Source: Chitinophaga sancti (GTDB lineage: Bacteria; Bacteroidota; Bacteroidia; Chitinophagales; Chitinophagaceae). Taken from it: 64,000 nucleotides of DNA. Shown here piece by piece: positions 8,028-15,471 of this stretch (within the stretch, counting starts at the first letter, position 1; the number at the start of each line of letters is the position of its first letter). Location: the NCBI RefSeq assembly GCF_034087045.1, contig NZ_CP139247.1, positions 2,382,001 through 2,446,000 on the forward strand, in the 5' to 3' direction. Under the pieces are notes generated by a model. The model had not been told where the DNA came from, did no database searches, and saw nothing but the letters and a program-made list of their open reading frames with translations. A program made the translations under genes and the position numbers.

Positions 8028-8354
8028 ATGAATAAATTAAAGAGTATATTGACAATTATTGTTTTTTTAATAATGTTTGGTTATATCGTCTATAAGGTTG
8101 GTAAAGGGCAGCTAACTGGATATTTATTAAAGCATGATGCACAGCGGGCGAGGGCTGTAATTATTGATGAGAAAAATTATATGGGTAATAGCCCAGTAAG
8201 TCGTGAAAGCTCTTATTCATACCTTTTTTATGTTAATGGGGAAGCATATAAAAATGATTCAAAAGATCCTAAATTACAGGTAGGAGATTCCATAGATATT
8301 GAGTATGTGAAATATTGGCCTGGTTTGAGCCGACGGATTTCTGCATCCAATTAA
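8028..8354 (+). CDS. Small membrane-anchored protein, putative RHS immunity
   Basis: 108 residues: an N-terminal TM anchor at about residues 7-24 (ILTIIVFLIMFGYIVYKV), then a compact beta-rich domain (ARAVIIDEKNY, SYLFYVNGEAYKN, VGDSIDIEYVKYWPGLSRRI). Similar short single-TM proteins are frequent beside RHS tips in Bacteroidota. The IS3 element lies only 9 bases upstream of the ATG (its 3-bp TSD plus six bases). Removing the IS with one TSD copy makes the downstream end of the RHS tip frame (KTGVKRHE stop) overlap this ATG by eight bases, a toxin/immunity overlap. It is now separated from any native promoter by the IS. Confidence 0.65.
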   Translation: MNKLKSILTIIVFLIMFGYIVYKVGKGQLTGYLLKHDAQRARAVIIDEKNYMGNSPVSRESSYSYLFYVNGEAYKNDSKDPKLQVGDSIDIEYVKYWPGLSRRISASN

Positions 8355-8429
8355 TTAGTATACTGATAAATATAAGCACCTTCCGGCTGGTTCCTATAAA
8401 GTTAGCATTAGAAGGAACTGAGTAAAATA

Positions 8430-8460
8430 AAAACACCCACTCATTGAGTGGGTGTTTTGT
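8430..8460. terminator. Strong hairpin terminator, AAAACACCCACTC stem
   Basis: 13-bp perfect stem, 8430-8442 with 8446-8458, ATT loop, A-run on one side and T-run on the other, so usable on both strands. On the plus strand it ends the 8028-8354 gene. On the minus strand it lies directly behind the tRNA 3'-end-like fragment at 8459-8481, where a tRNA terminator would sit. Confidence 0.85.
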
Positions 8461-8481
8461 TGCCCGAATGAGATTTGAATC
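8459..8481 (-). other. tRNA 3'-end-like fragment, candidate island junction
   Basis: Read on the minus strand, TTCAAAT then CTCAT then TCGGGCA fits a T-loop, the 3' half of a T-stem and an acceptor strand. The 5' half of the T-stem (expected ATGAG) is missing and replaced by unrelated bases, so this is only the 3' end of a tRNA gene, as left behind at the far end of an integrated element. The acceptor sequence differs from tRNA-Gln at 26113 (TCAGGCA), so a simple duplication of that tRNA is not shown. Confidence 0.4.
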
Positions 8482-8511
8482 GGAATTGATAATCAATTTG
8501 TTGTAGAAAAG

Positions 8512-8531
8512 GTGTAAAACAAGGTGTAAAA
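8512..8531 (+). repeat. 20-bp direct repeat, left copy (candidate att-associated)
   Basis: Two GTGTAAAA octamers spaced 12 bases apart. The same arrangement is at 25884-25903 with one mismatch in 20. The copies flank the 17.4-kb block that holds the integrase. Confidence 0.5.
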
Positions 8532-8575
8532 GAGGGATAACAGTGTTTTAATCCGTTTTTAGAGTGAAAAACAAG

Positions 8576-8610
8576 AATTAATAGCATATACGGATTTTAA
8601 GCTATTAATT
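8576..8610. repeat. 10-bp inverted repeat AATTAATAGC
   Basis: Perfect arms at 8576-8585 and 8601-8610 around a 15-base loop, close to the left island edge. The function is unknown. The gene-free stretch 8355-8728 otherwise holds two terminators, the tRNA-like fragment and the direct repeat. Confidence 0.4.
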
Positions 8611-8692
8611 AATATCATGCCAGTTTTTTAGAAAGAAAGGGAAAGGAGGCTATTTCAGTGGATAACTTTTATAGCATAACTATATATTAGGC

Positions 8693-8730
8693 AAAACATG
8701 GGCTGACCTTTTCGGTCAGCTCATGTTTTT
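8693..8730 (-). terminator. Terminator of the HTH gene
   Basis: 16-bp stem with one GU pair: 8693-8708 (AAAACATGGGCTGACC) with 8714-8729, loop TTTTC. It overlaps the stop codon of the minus-strand gene at 8729-8998. Its A/T-rich outer arms provide a T-run in both directions. Confidence 0.8.
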
Positions 8731-8998
8731 AAGCACATTGTTTTTGACAAAAATTTATATTGGTCGTGATGTGCCAGGCTTGATAGCCGGTAATGGGGCA
8801 GTTGGACCGAAATACTTCCCATAGTAAACCTTTGCGTTCAAAATATCGCTTGTATCGGCACAGATTTTTTTGCATTATTCCAAGTGCCTGAGCAGCCTCC
8901 GAGCATGTACATATGCGGTTTGTAAGAAATGAATAAAACCGTTGTCTCTCTGTTACATGGTCGCCCATTTTTTTTGTCCGTTTGATGTTTTTGTTCAT
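8729..8998 (-). CDS. Helix-turn-helix domain protein
   Basis: 89 residues with a helix-turn-helix (RICTCSEAAQALGIMQKNLCRYKRYFERKGLLWEV) after a Lys/Arg-rich N-terminus (MNKNIKRTKKMGDHVTERQRFYSFL). The C-terminus (CPITGYQAWHITTN) resembles short Bacteroidota mobile-element proteins that contain the CTCSEAA motif. It probably binds DNA. Its place at the edge of the island suggests a role in element regulation or transfer, which is inference. It is the last gene before the left boundary features. Confidence 0.65.
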   Translation of the reverse strand: MNKNIKRTKKMGDHVTERQRFYSFLTNRICTCSEAAQALGIMQKNLCRYKRYFERKGLLWEVFRSNCPITGYQAWHITTNINFCQKQCA

Positions 8999-9076
8999 AT
9001 GAATGAAATTTCATCAAAGAGACACAGTGAAAAAAGGGATAAAAAAAATGATTTCGGGGAGATGAAAATTGTGGTT

Positions 9077-10273
9077 TTATACAGGGGAAATGAAATATTT
9101 ATATAGGTTAGAGCCTTTATATCCTGTTTCCTGGATGTCATATTTTGAAAGAACTGAGAACAGCCGTTTACACAAATTCAAATAAGAGAATGGAATTACT
9201 TCATTGTAGCTGTTTCTCCAGATTTCTCCCAAGGCAAATGATAATGTTTTGACGGATTTTTTCCGCATGAACACTTCTTGCACGTTCTTGTATTGCCGGT
9301 CAACCAAAAACTCAGAAAGGGTGACAACAGCGCGCTCAAACTCCTGCTCACTTTGAAACAGCGGCTGAAATGGTAGCAGGTGCTTTCGTACAGCTTGTTG
9401 TTGAGGGGAGGGGGAAATTGGCTCTGATTCACTGTCGATACAAGATGGCTCTGGATCATCCAAGCTCCAGAGGGCCTTTTGCGCATTAAACTGATTCGTC
9501 CTCAATAGCTCCTGTTCTCTGTCATATCGCAAGTATTCTATAAACGTCGAGCGATTGAGGTGAGGTTTATAAGCTTCCTCATCGCCCAGCAACCACCCTT
9601 TAAAGTCTGATAACCAGCTATTAAATCCGAACTCGTGCCGACTTTTGGCAGCCTGGTATTGAATTTCATTTTTGAAAGGCCCTAAGGAGGCTCCCATGAT
9701 GGTAGCGGCCGAGAATAAATCTTCAAATTGCTCATATTGCTTATCATGTTCTGCCTGATCCATATCGGTGAGCAATGTTGCCGCATCTAGGCCGTGATTG
9801 ATAGCTGTGGTAAGAGCTATACCCAGTTTCATAAACTGTTTTCGCTGGTTCATGTTAGCTAAGCAGAATGTATGCTCAGGAGAGTCGGGCTCATCATGTA
9901 AGAATATGGCCTCAATAACTTTTAAGGTTTTCTCCTGTTCTCTATCGGGGCAGTGAACGGGATAGCCGCCAGTCCATTTCAGAATAAATCCGGTTAAGAT
10001 GTGTTTTTCAAGCGTTGATAGTGGAAGGTTATCGAAGTGGTTTTTCACGGAGTCCGGTGTATAGATGTTTTCCATAACGAACTGACGCTGCTTGTATAGC
10101 AGGTTTAAAAATTCTAATGTTGTAAATGCTCTGCTTCCGGCGCCGGTTTCAAACCATTGGATAGTTGCCTGTACAAGCTGTTGGTTGGGTATATGAGTGG
10201 GATCAGTGAACCAAGTTAAGGGATAGTCGAAACACAGTTCCCGGGGTATCCTAGTTTTTTTCTGTTTTGCCAT
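9077..10273 (-). CDS. Uncharacterised 398-aa island protein
   Basis: I do not recognise the family. The protein is soluble and largely helical, with a basic start (MAKQKKTRIPRELCFDYPLTWF). A predicted helical N-terminal two thirds is followed by a Ser/Pro/Glu-rich linker at about residues 275-295 (SLDDPEPS...SPSPQQQ). A separate C-terminal domain of about 100 residues ends with PFSYLNLCKRLFSVLSKYDIQE. That helical end could bind DNA or protein, but no catalytic motif is visible. It lies upstream of the HTH gene on the same strand, 78 bp away, so the two may be co-transcribed. Codon use and length support a real gene. Confidence 0.7.
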   Translation of the reverse strand: MAKQKKTRIPRELCFDYPLTWFTDPTHIPNQQLVQATIQWFETGAGSRAFTTLEFLNLLYKQRQFVMENIYTPDSVKNHFDNLPLSTLEKHILTGFILKWTGGYPVHCPDREQEKTLKVIEAIFLHDEPDSPEHTFCLANMNQRKQFMKLGIALTTAINHGLDAATLLTDMDQAEHDKQYEQFEDLFSAATIMGASLGPFKNEIQYQAAKSRHEFGFNSWLSDFKGWLLGDEEAYKPHLNRSTFIEYLRYDREQELLRTNQFNAQKALWSLDDPEPSCIDSESEPISPSPQQQAVRKHLLPFQPLFQSEQEFERAVVTLSEFLVDRQYKNVQEVFMRKKSVKTLSFALGEIWRNSYNEVIPFSYLNLCKRLFSVLSKYDIQETGYKGSNLYKYFISPV

Positions 10274-11205
10274 AGTTTAATAACCAATTACTAGGTATAA
10301 AAATACAAACAACTGCTATTCAATTCTTCATTTAGACAGGTCGCAGCATCAAGAATGATGTTCTTTTTTAGCCAAATGGCTAATTGTTTTATATGTATAT
10401 AGTAAAGAGGTAAGTCGTTGAAAGGCATAGTCACCGAAGCCAAGGATTTCTGGCTTTTAATACTCCTAAAATAATTACTAATCGAAGGGACTCGGTGGGC
10501 CTGAGTGGTTCTGCCGTTTTTAGTGCAACTGGCTACCTCGTGGGTATGTTATGTGATCTGAAGGAAGGCTCCCTTTCAGTATGGGTAATGCCGCTCCAGT
10601 AGATCAAAAAAAAACTCATAGAGGTCGCAAGTCTTGAATGGTGTTCCGCTCGTTCCCGGCATCAAGTTAACGGCAGAAAGTTTGGCGCTTGTTTCATTAA
10701 ACTACCTGGGTCGCCACGAGCAGCCATGACTGGTGCATACCTCTCTGTTTAGATTTTGCCTTTTTATGTTACCCTATCCCGACTACTGCAATTTTAATTA
10801 ATAGTCAGGGACCTGCCAAGTCTTGCCTGTCGCTATATCCTAAGATTTCGGCTGTTACTTTAAACAGTTTTTTTCGTAGGCGAAGAAAAAAAGGGTGTTT
10901 TTCCCCTGCCGTATTTTTCTTTTCCCTTACCGCAATTAGCTAACTTCAAATGATCTATTAACATTTTGTCCAAATTGAGCTTTAATGACCACCGTTAGCG
11001 GTTATTGGTTACCAATTTCCTTTTCGCTCTAGGTCAGGCCTTTGCTGGCATGTGGCTTTCATATGCCTGGAAATCTTCCGGATGTCTTGAGGTTGCTAAA
11101 AAAATTAGTATTTTGTGGGTGTGATAACGTGGTCGCAATTCGGCTACCCGGAGGTTTAAAAGGTATGTTGAATCTAAGATACCCTTTGACTAAATTAAAA
11201 CCAGT
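10274..11205. other. 0.93-kb gene-free region with several possible RNA hairpins
   Basis: No convincing coding frame; the 69-aa frame at 11042-11251 overlaps the next gene and looks random. Several stems can be drawn: AAGCCA/TGGCTT at 10437-10456 followed by TTTAAT, ACTCGG/CTGAGT at about 10489-10507, a nested GATCT/AGATC domain at about 10555-10604 that encloses CTGAAGG/CCTTTCAG, and a T-run/A-run stem around CGTAGGCG at 10868-10892. The middle is richer in GC than the flanks. A structured RNA or the origin/regulatory region of a mobile element is possible; neither is shown. Confidence 0.35.
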
Positions 11206-12234
11206 ATGTTCGAGTTACATCGCGTTGTCATTCATGAGGTCAAAAAAATAGCACATGAAACCTTAACGACCCTTGACCTGTCGGCTACCATAGCTATCCA
11301 GGACCTTGAGATCTTCAAAAGCTTGGTGGAAAGCATTAACACCGTGTACAGTGTATCCTCCTCCCTGAAGAATACCCATTTCGCTCGGGATGCGGATACG
11401 GTATTCAGCACTCATTTAAAGCGTTATCTGGAGGAAGGTACTGACCAGAGCTTCTATACATTTTCTGTTGAGTCGATGCAGGCGTTAAAGGTGCTCATTG
11501 AGGAAGTGCTTTTAGCAACCGGTGGTTTTTACTGCTTTGCAGATTATACCGACCACGGCAGGCGTTGTGTTGCCGTGATCCTGCTACGGCATAAAAACGG
11601 ATTTAATTTTGTAAAGGTTGCCAATACGTTTACAGCTTCCGGGACAGAGTCGCTCAACTTTGATAAGATCGCCACAGGCTTCCGCTTGAATGTAGGAATC
11701 TATAAAGATGATACCGATGCGCGTAACAGTATTGCGTTGATCACCTCTCAACAAGATCAATTGTCTTCCTATTTTAAACGCTGGGTGTCCGTAGCTGAAA
11801 TTATTACCAATACAATAAACACTCGTGAACTGGTTAAACTTGTAAAGGAGTTGCCCATGCCGGTAGATGAGCAGGGGCGGGATCAGTTCCCGACTGTGGA
11901 TGCGTTTCGCAAAGCCTGTTACAATTTTGTTGAGCAGAGTCCCAATAAACGGGTAAGTTTGATGGATATGGGAGCCCATTTTTACGGTGAGGAACGCCGG
12001 CGAACATTGTTTGATGTAGCTGATCAGCATCGTATTGTTATCGACAATGAATTCAAGCGGGATAAGTCTGTATGGCAAAAAGTGATCAGTATAAAGGCCT
12101 CTATCCCTGGTGTACATTTAACTATCGATCTTGATAAAATAAACGGAGAATTGGTAAGGATACAAAACGATCAGATTGTGATTCGATCACCTGAGCTTGT
12201 TCAACAAATAACAACACAGCAAAATGGAGAGTAA
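11206..12234 (+). CDS. Nucleoid-associated protein, NdpA/YejK (37-kDa) family
   Basis: 342 residues, the family's usual length. Family features visible are the N-terminal HRVVIHEVKKI strand, an LLATGGFYCFADYTDHGRRCVAVILLRHKNG core, LNFDKIATGFRLNVGIY, and the late SVWQKVISIKASIPGVHLTIDLD strand. E. coli YejK binds the nucleoid. In islands such proteins often accompany uncharacterised partner genes. Here the stop (12234) overlaps the start of the downstream membrane-protein gene (12224) by 11 bases, so the two are translationally coupled and probably act together. The role in this island, possibly sensing in a defence pair, is inference. Confidence 0.8.
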   Translation: MFELHRVVIHEVKKIAHETLTTLDLSATIAIQDLEIFKSLVESINTVYSVSSSLKNTHFARDADTVFSTHLKRYLEEGTDQSFYTFSVESMQALKVLIEEVLLATGGFYCFADYTDHGRRCVAVILLRHKNGFNFVKVANTFTASGTESLNFDKIATGFRLNVGIYKDDTDARNSIALITSQQDQLSSYFKRWVSVAEIITNTINTRELVKLVKELPMPVDEQGRDQFPTVDAFRKACYNFVEQSPNKRVSLMDMGAHFYGEERRRTLFDVADQHRIVIDNEFKRDKSVWQKVISIKASIPGVHLTIDLDKINGELVRIQNDQIVIRSPELVQQITTQQNGE

Positions 12235-12547
12235 AACTGAGGAATTTTTAAAAATTCTCGGCGATAAAATAAAGCATCCACATGATTGGAACTCTAAAAT
12301 CTTAAGCGTTACCAATTTCGATAATGATACTTATAATCGTTTGAGTAACCTCCTGCAGGAATTACGGATTCAGGAAGATGGAGATAAGGATGAAATATTC
12401 TTTAACCTGAACAAGGATGCAGGACCAAGCAATTTGGTATTTTATGACCAGGTGCATTTTCAGTCAGAAAACAGTTATGTGCGCTATAAGGATTGCTGGC
12501 AGGAAGTTAATATTATTTTACTGATGCCCGGTGGCGAGATGGTCATC
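12224..12547 (+). pseudogene. N-terminal part of the membrane-protein gene split by the tandem IS110
   Basis: The first 108 codons (MESKTEEFLKILGDKIKH ... VNIILLMPGGEMVI) of a gene that overlaps the NdpA-like gene by 11 bases. After ATC at 12545-12547 the reading frame enters IS110 sequence and runs into a false C-terminus. The gene resumes at 15472. The N-terminal domain is soluble and acidic, with no known motif. Host sequence rejoined across the IS units reads ...CATC then AATGAAAAGAGG. Confidence 0.75.
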
Positions 12548-12618
12548 AAAGAAAACCCTCATGAACCGAATTCACAAACGACTATGAAAATGGTGGTACC
12601 TTCGACAAAAGTACTACC

Positions 12619-13848
12619 ATGGAACAATCACATATCAGTTTTGAACAGGTTGTGAGTCGTGGCTGTGGCCTCGATGTTCACCAGGAGAATGTAGTAGCTA
12701 CCATCAGGGGTGATAATTTGCAGGAACAAACCCGCACTTTTAGCACCTTCACAAGTTCACTTAAGGACCTGGTAGCCTGGTTGGAAGAATCGGGCATTAC
12801 ACATGTCGCAATGGAGAGCACGGGTGTTTACTGGAAGCCTGTTTTTAATATACTAGAACCTCACTTTGAACTTATTTTGGTCAATGCCCGGCATATTAAA
12901 TATGTGCCGGGTCATAAGACTGATCGTAATGACAGTGCCTGGATTGCAAAATTATTGCTAAGCGGGCTACTAAAAGGAAGTTTTATTCCACCCCAATACA
13001 CTCGTGAATTACGGGAATTGTACCGATACAAACGTAAAGTAATAGGCCAACGCTCCAGTGAATATAACCGATTACAGAACATTTTAGAGACTGCCAATAT
13101 CAAATTGAGCAGCGTTGTCAGTGATGTGTTCGGCATAAGCGGCTGGTCAATGATCTCTGCTATTATTGATGGAGAACAGGATCCCATGATATTGGCCAAT
13201 CTGGCCAAAGGTAGGCTCAAAATCAAGAAGCAAGAACTTATTCTTGCTTTAGAAGGTAATCTTAATGAGCATCACCGTTTTATGCTCAACCTGTCTAAAG
13301 CTGCTATCTTACAGCTAAATGAACTGCTTTGTCAGGTAGATAACCGTATTGATCAGTACTTAAGAAAATGGGAAGAAGAAGTAAAATTACTTCAGACTAT
13401 TCCCGGAGTACAAAAACAAACAGCTACAGCCATCTTAGCCGAAATAGGTACAGATATGCATGCCTTCCCAAATCAGCATCATTTAGCCAGTTGGTGTGGC
13501 TTATGTCCGGGTAATAATGAAAGTGCCGGAAAAAAGAAAAGTGAACGTATCAATCATGGCAACAGTTCTCTTAAAACAGCACTGGTGGAGGCGGCCTGGG
13601 CCGCTGTACATACAAAGGAATCTTATCTGAAAAGAAGATATTACTCTTTAAGTGTGCGAAGAGGTAAAAAACGTGCTCTTATCGCCATTGCACACAAAAT
13701 CCTCATTGCCACTTATTTTATACTCAAAAATAGAGTGCCATATATGGAACCGGATAATCAGGAGTGGCTTAAAAAAAGAAAGCAGGCGCAGATAAATAAT
13801 TATCTCAGGCGCCTGCGCGAGCTTGAGGCATTACCCCCATCTCAATAA
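12619..13848 (+). CDS. IS110-family transposase (DEDD), intact
   Basis: 409 residues. The N-terminal RuvC-like DEDD domain shows Asp19 (CGLDVHQENV), Glu66 (AMESTGVYW), and Asp102 and Asp105 (KTDRNDSAW). A coiled-coil middle follows. The C-terminal Transposase_20 domain has the helix-hairpin-helix-like IPGVQKQTATAILAEIG and the GNSSLKTALVEAAW segment with the candidate catalytic Ser. All expected residues are present. The start MEQSHISFEQ at 12619 is the first in-frame ATG inside the element. Confidence 0.9.
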   Translation: MEQSHISFEQVVSRGCGLDVHQENVVATIRGDNLQEQTRTFSTFTSSLKDLVAWLEESGITHVAMESTGVYWKPVFNILEPHFELILVNARHIKYVPGHKTDRNDSAWIAKLLLSGLLKGSFIPPQYTRELRELYRYKRKVIGQRSSEYNRLQNILETANIKLSSVVSDVFGISGWSMISAIIDGEQDPMILANLAKGRLKIKKQELILALEGNLNEHHRFMLNLSKAAILQLNELLCQVDNRIDQYLRKWEEEVKLLQTIPGVQKQTATAILAEIGTDMHAFPNQHHLASWCGLCPGNNESAGKKKSERINHGNSSLKTALVEAAWAAVHTKESYLKRRYYSLSVRRGKKRALIAIAHKILIATYFILKNRVPYMEPDNQEWLKKRKQAQINNYLRRLRELEALPPSQ

Positions 13849-14010
13849 GATTACTAAGTTACAAAAATCGACCTCTTATTGGTGCTTTTTAAGCCTGTAA
13901 AGAAAACTGATTTAAGACTCTAAGTACAAACGATTGTTGCTATAAGCACGAAATGAAAATTTTAAGCATATAGAGTCATATCAAAATTATGACACAGACT
14001 AACTATTTTC
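13849..14010 (-). ncRNA. Candidate IS110 bridge RNA region (copy A 3' end)
   Basis: 162 non-coding bases between the transposase stop and the element end, kept unchanged in copy B (15310-15471). IS110 elements encode a bridge RNA in one non-coding end. Here the 3' end is the only one long enough. On the minus strand a -33/-7 promoter crosses the copy A/copy B junction and would transcribe into this segment. Small hairpins can be drawn (for example TGCT/AGCA). Strand and RNA limits are inferred. Confidence 0.35.
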
Positions 14011-14013
14011 AAA
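13982..14013 (-). promoter_or_regulatory. Promoter formed at the IS110 copy A/copy B junction
   Basis: On the minus strand TTTG (14013-14010), 20 bases, then TAATTTTG (13989-13982): a full match to the Bacteroidota -33/-7 consensus. The -33 box comes mostly from the start of copy B and the -7 box from the end of copy A, so it exists only where element ends abut, as in a tandem or circular form. At the outer right end the -33 box reads ATTG instead. Confidence 0.45.
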
Positions 14014-15471
14014 GAAAACCCTCATGAACCGAATTCACAAACGACTATGAAAATGGTGGTACCTTCGACAAAAGTACTACCATGGAACAATCACATATCA
14101 GTTTTGAACAGGTTGTGAGTCGTGGCTGTGGCCTCGATGTTCACCAGGAGAATGTAGTAGCTACCATCAGGGGTGATAATTTGCAGGAACAAACCCGCAC
14201 TTTTAGCACCTTCACAAGTTCACTTAAGGACCTGGTAGCCTGGTTGGAAGAATCGGGCATTACACATGTCGCAATGGAGAGCACGGGTGTTTACTGGAAG
14301 CCTGTTTTTAATATACTAGAACCTCACTTTGAACTTATTTTGGTCAATGCCCGGCATATTAAATATGTGCCGGGTCATAAGACTGATCGTAATGACAGTG
14401 CCTGGATTGCAAAATTATTGCTAAGCGGGCTACTAAAAGGAAGTTTTATTCCACCCCAATACACTCGTGAATTACGGGAATTGTACCGATACAAACGTAA
14501 AGTAATAGGCCAACGCTCCAGTGAATATAACCGATTACAGAACATTTTAGAGACTGCCAATATCAAATTGAGCAGCGTTGTCAGTGATGTGTTCGGCATA
14601 AGCGGCTGGTCAATGATCTCTGCTATTATTGATGGAGAACAGGATCCCATGATATTGGCCAATCTGGCCAAAGGTAGGCTCAAAATCAAGAAGCAAGAAC
14701 TTATTCTTGCTTTAGAAGGTAATCTTAATGAGCATCACCGTTTTATGCTCAACCTGTCTAAAGCTGCTATCTTACAGCTAAATGAACTGCTTTGTCAGGT
14801 AGATAACCGTATTGATCAGTACTTAAGAAAATGGGAAGAAGAAGTAAAATTACTTCAGACTATTCCCGGAGTACAAAAACAAACAGCTACAGCCATCTTA
14901 GCCGAAATAGGTACAGATATGCATGCCTTCCCAAATCAGCATCATTTAGCCAGTTGGTGTGGCTTATGTCCGGGTAATAATGAAAGTGCCGGAAAAAAAA
15001 AGTGAACGTATCAATCATGGCAACAGTTCTCTTAAAACAGCACTGGTGGAGGCGGCCTGGGCCGCTGTACATACAAAGGAATCTTATCTGAAAAGAAGAT
15101 ATTACTCTTTAAGTGTGCGAAGAGGTAAAAAACGTGCTCTTATCGCCATTGCACACAAAATCCTCATTGCCACTTATTTTATACTCAAAAATAGAGTGCC
15201 ATATATGGAACCGGATAATCAGGAGTGGCTTAAAAAAAGAAAGCAGGCGCAGATAAATAATTATCTCAGGCGCCTGCGCGAGCTTGAGGCATTACCCCCA
15301 TCTCAATAAGATTACTAAGTTACAAAAATCGACCTCTTATTGGTGCTTTTTAAGCCTGTAAAGAAAACTGATTTAAGACTCTAAGTACAAACGATTGTTG
15401 CTATAAGCACGAAATGAAAATTTTAAGCATATAGAGTCATATCAAAATTATGACACAGACTAACTATTTTC
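14011..15471 (+). mobile_element. IS110-family element, copy B (1461 bp)
   Basis: Head-to-tail duplicate of copy A, which it appears to match except for a change in the A-run of the transposase gene that shortens it by two bases. It ends ...CTATTTTC at 15471, where host sequence AATGAAAAGAGG resumes. The near identity means the duplication is recent. Confidence 0.85.
14082..15309 (+). pseudogene. IS110-family transposase, frameshifted copy B
   Basis: Same protein as copy A up to about residue 305 (...NNESAGKKK). Copy A has six A, G, four A, G after CCGG at 13528-13541; copy B has nine A and G (14993-15002), two bases fewer. This causes a stop at 15003-15005. The remaining 100 codons (SERINHGNSSLKTALVEAAW...) continue in another frame to 15309. 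The RuvC-like domain is intact, but the Transposase_20 domain with its Ser is cut off, so copy B is probably dependent on copy A. Confidence 0.85.

Larger units (their letters stand above)
12548..14010 (+). mobile_element. IS110-family element, copy A (1463 bp)
   Basis: The first of two head-to-tail copies. The repeat period is 1463 bp (AAAGAAAACCCTCATGAACC at 12548 recurs at 14011). No inverted terminal repeats and no target duplication are visible, as usual for IS110. The transposase has a 71-bp 5' flank and a 162-bp 3' non-coding end. The longer 3' end suggests the IS1111 subgroup, in which the guide (bridge) RNA is encoded on that side. Confidence 0.85.

Noticed and set aside
8459..8481. 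A complete tRNA gene at the left island edge
   Set aside because: Only the T-loop, the 3' T-stem half and an acceptor strand fit; the 5' part is absent.
10274..11205. Retron or CRISPR-like array
   Set aside because: No reverse transcriptase gene nearby and no regularly spaced direct repeats; only isolated hairpins.
11042..11251. 69-aa plus-strand frame before the NdpA-like gene
   Set aside because: Overlaps the real start at 11206 in another frame and has no recognisable pattern.
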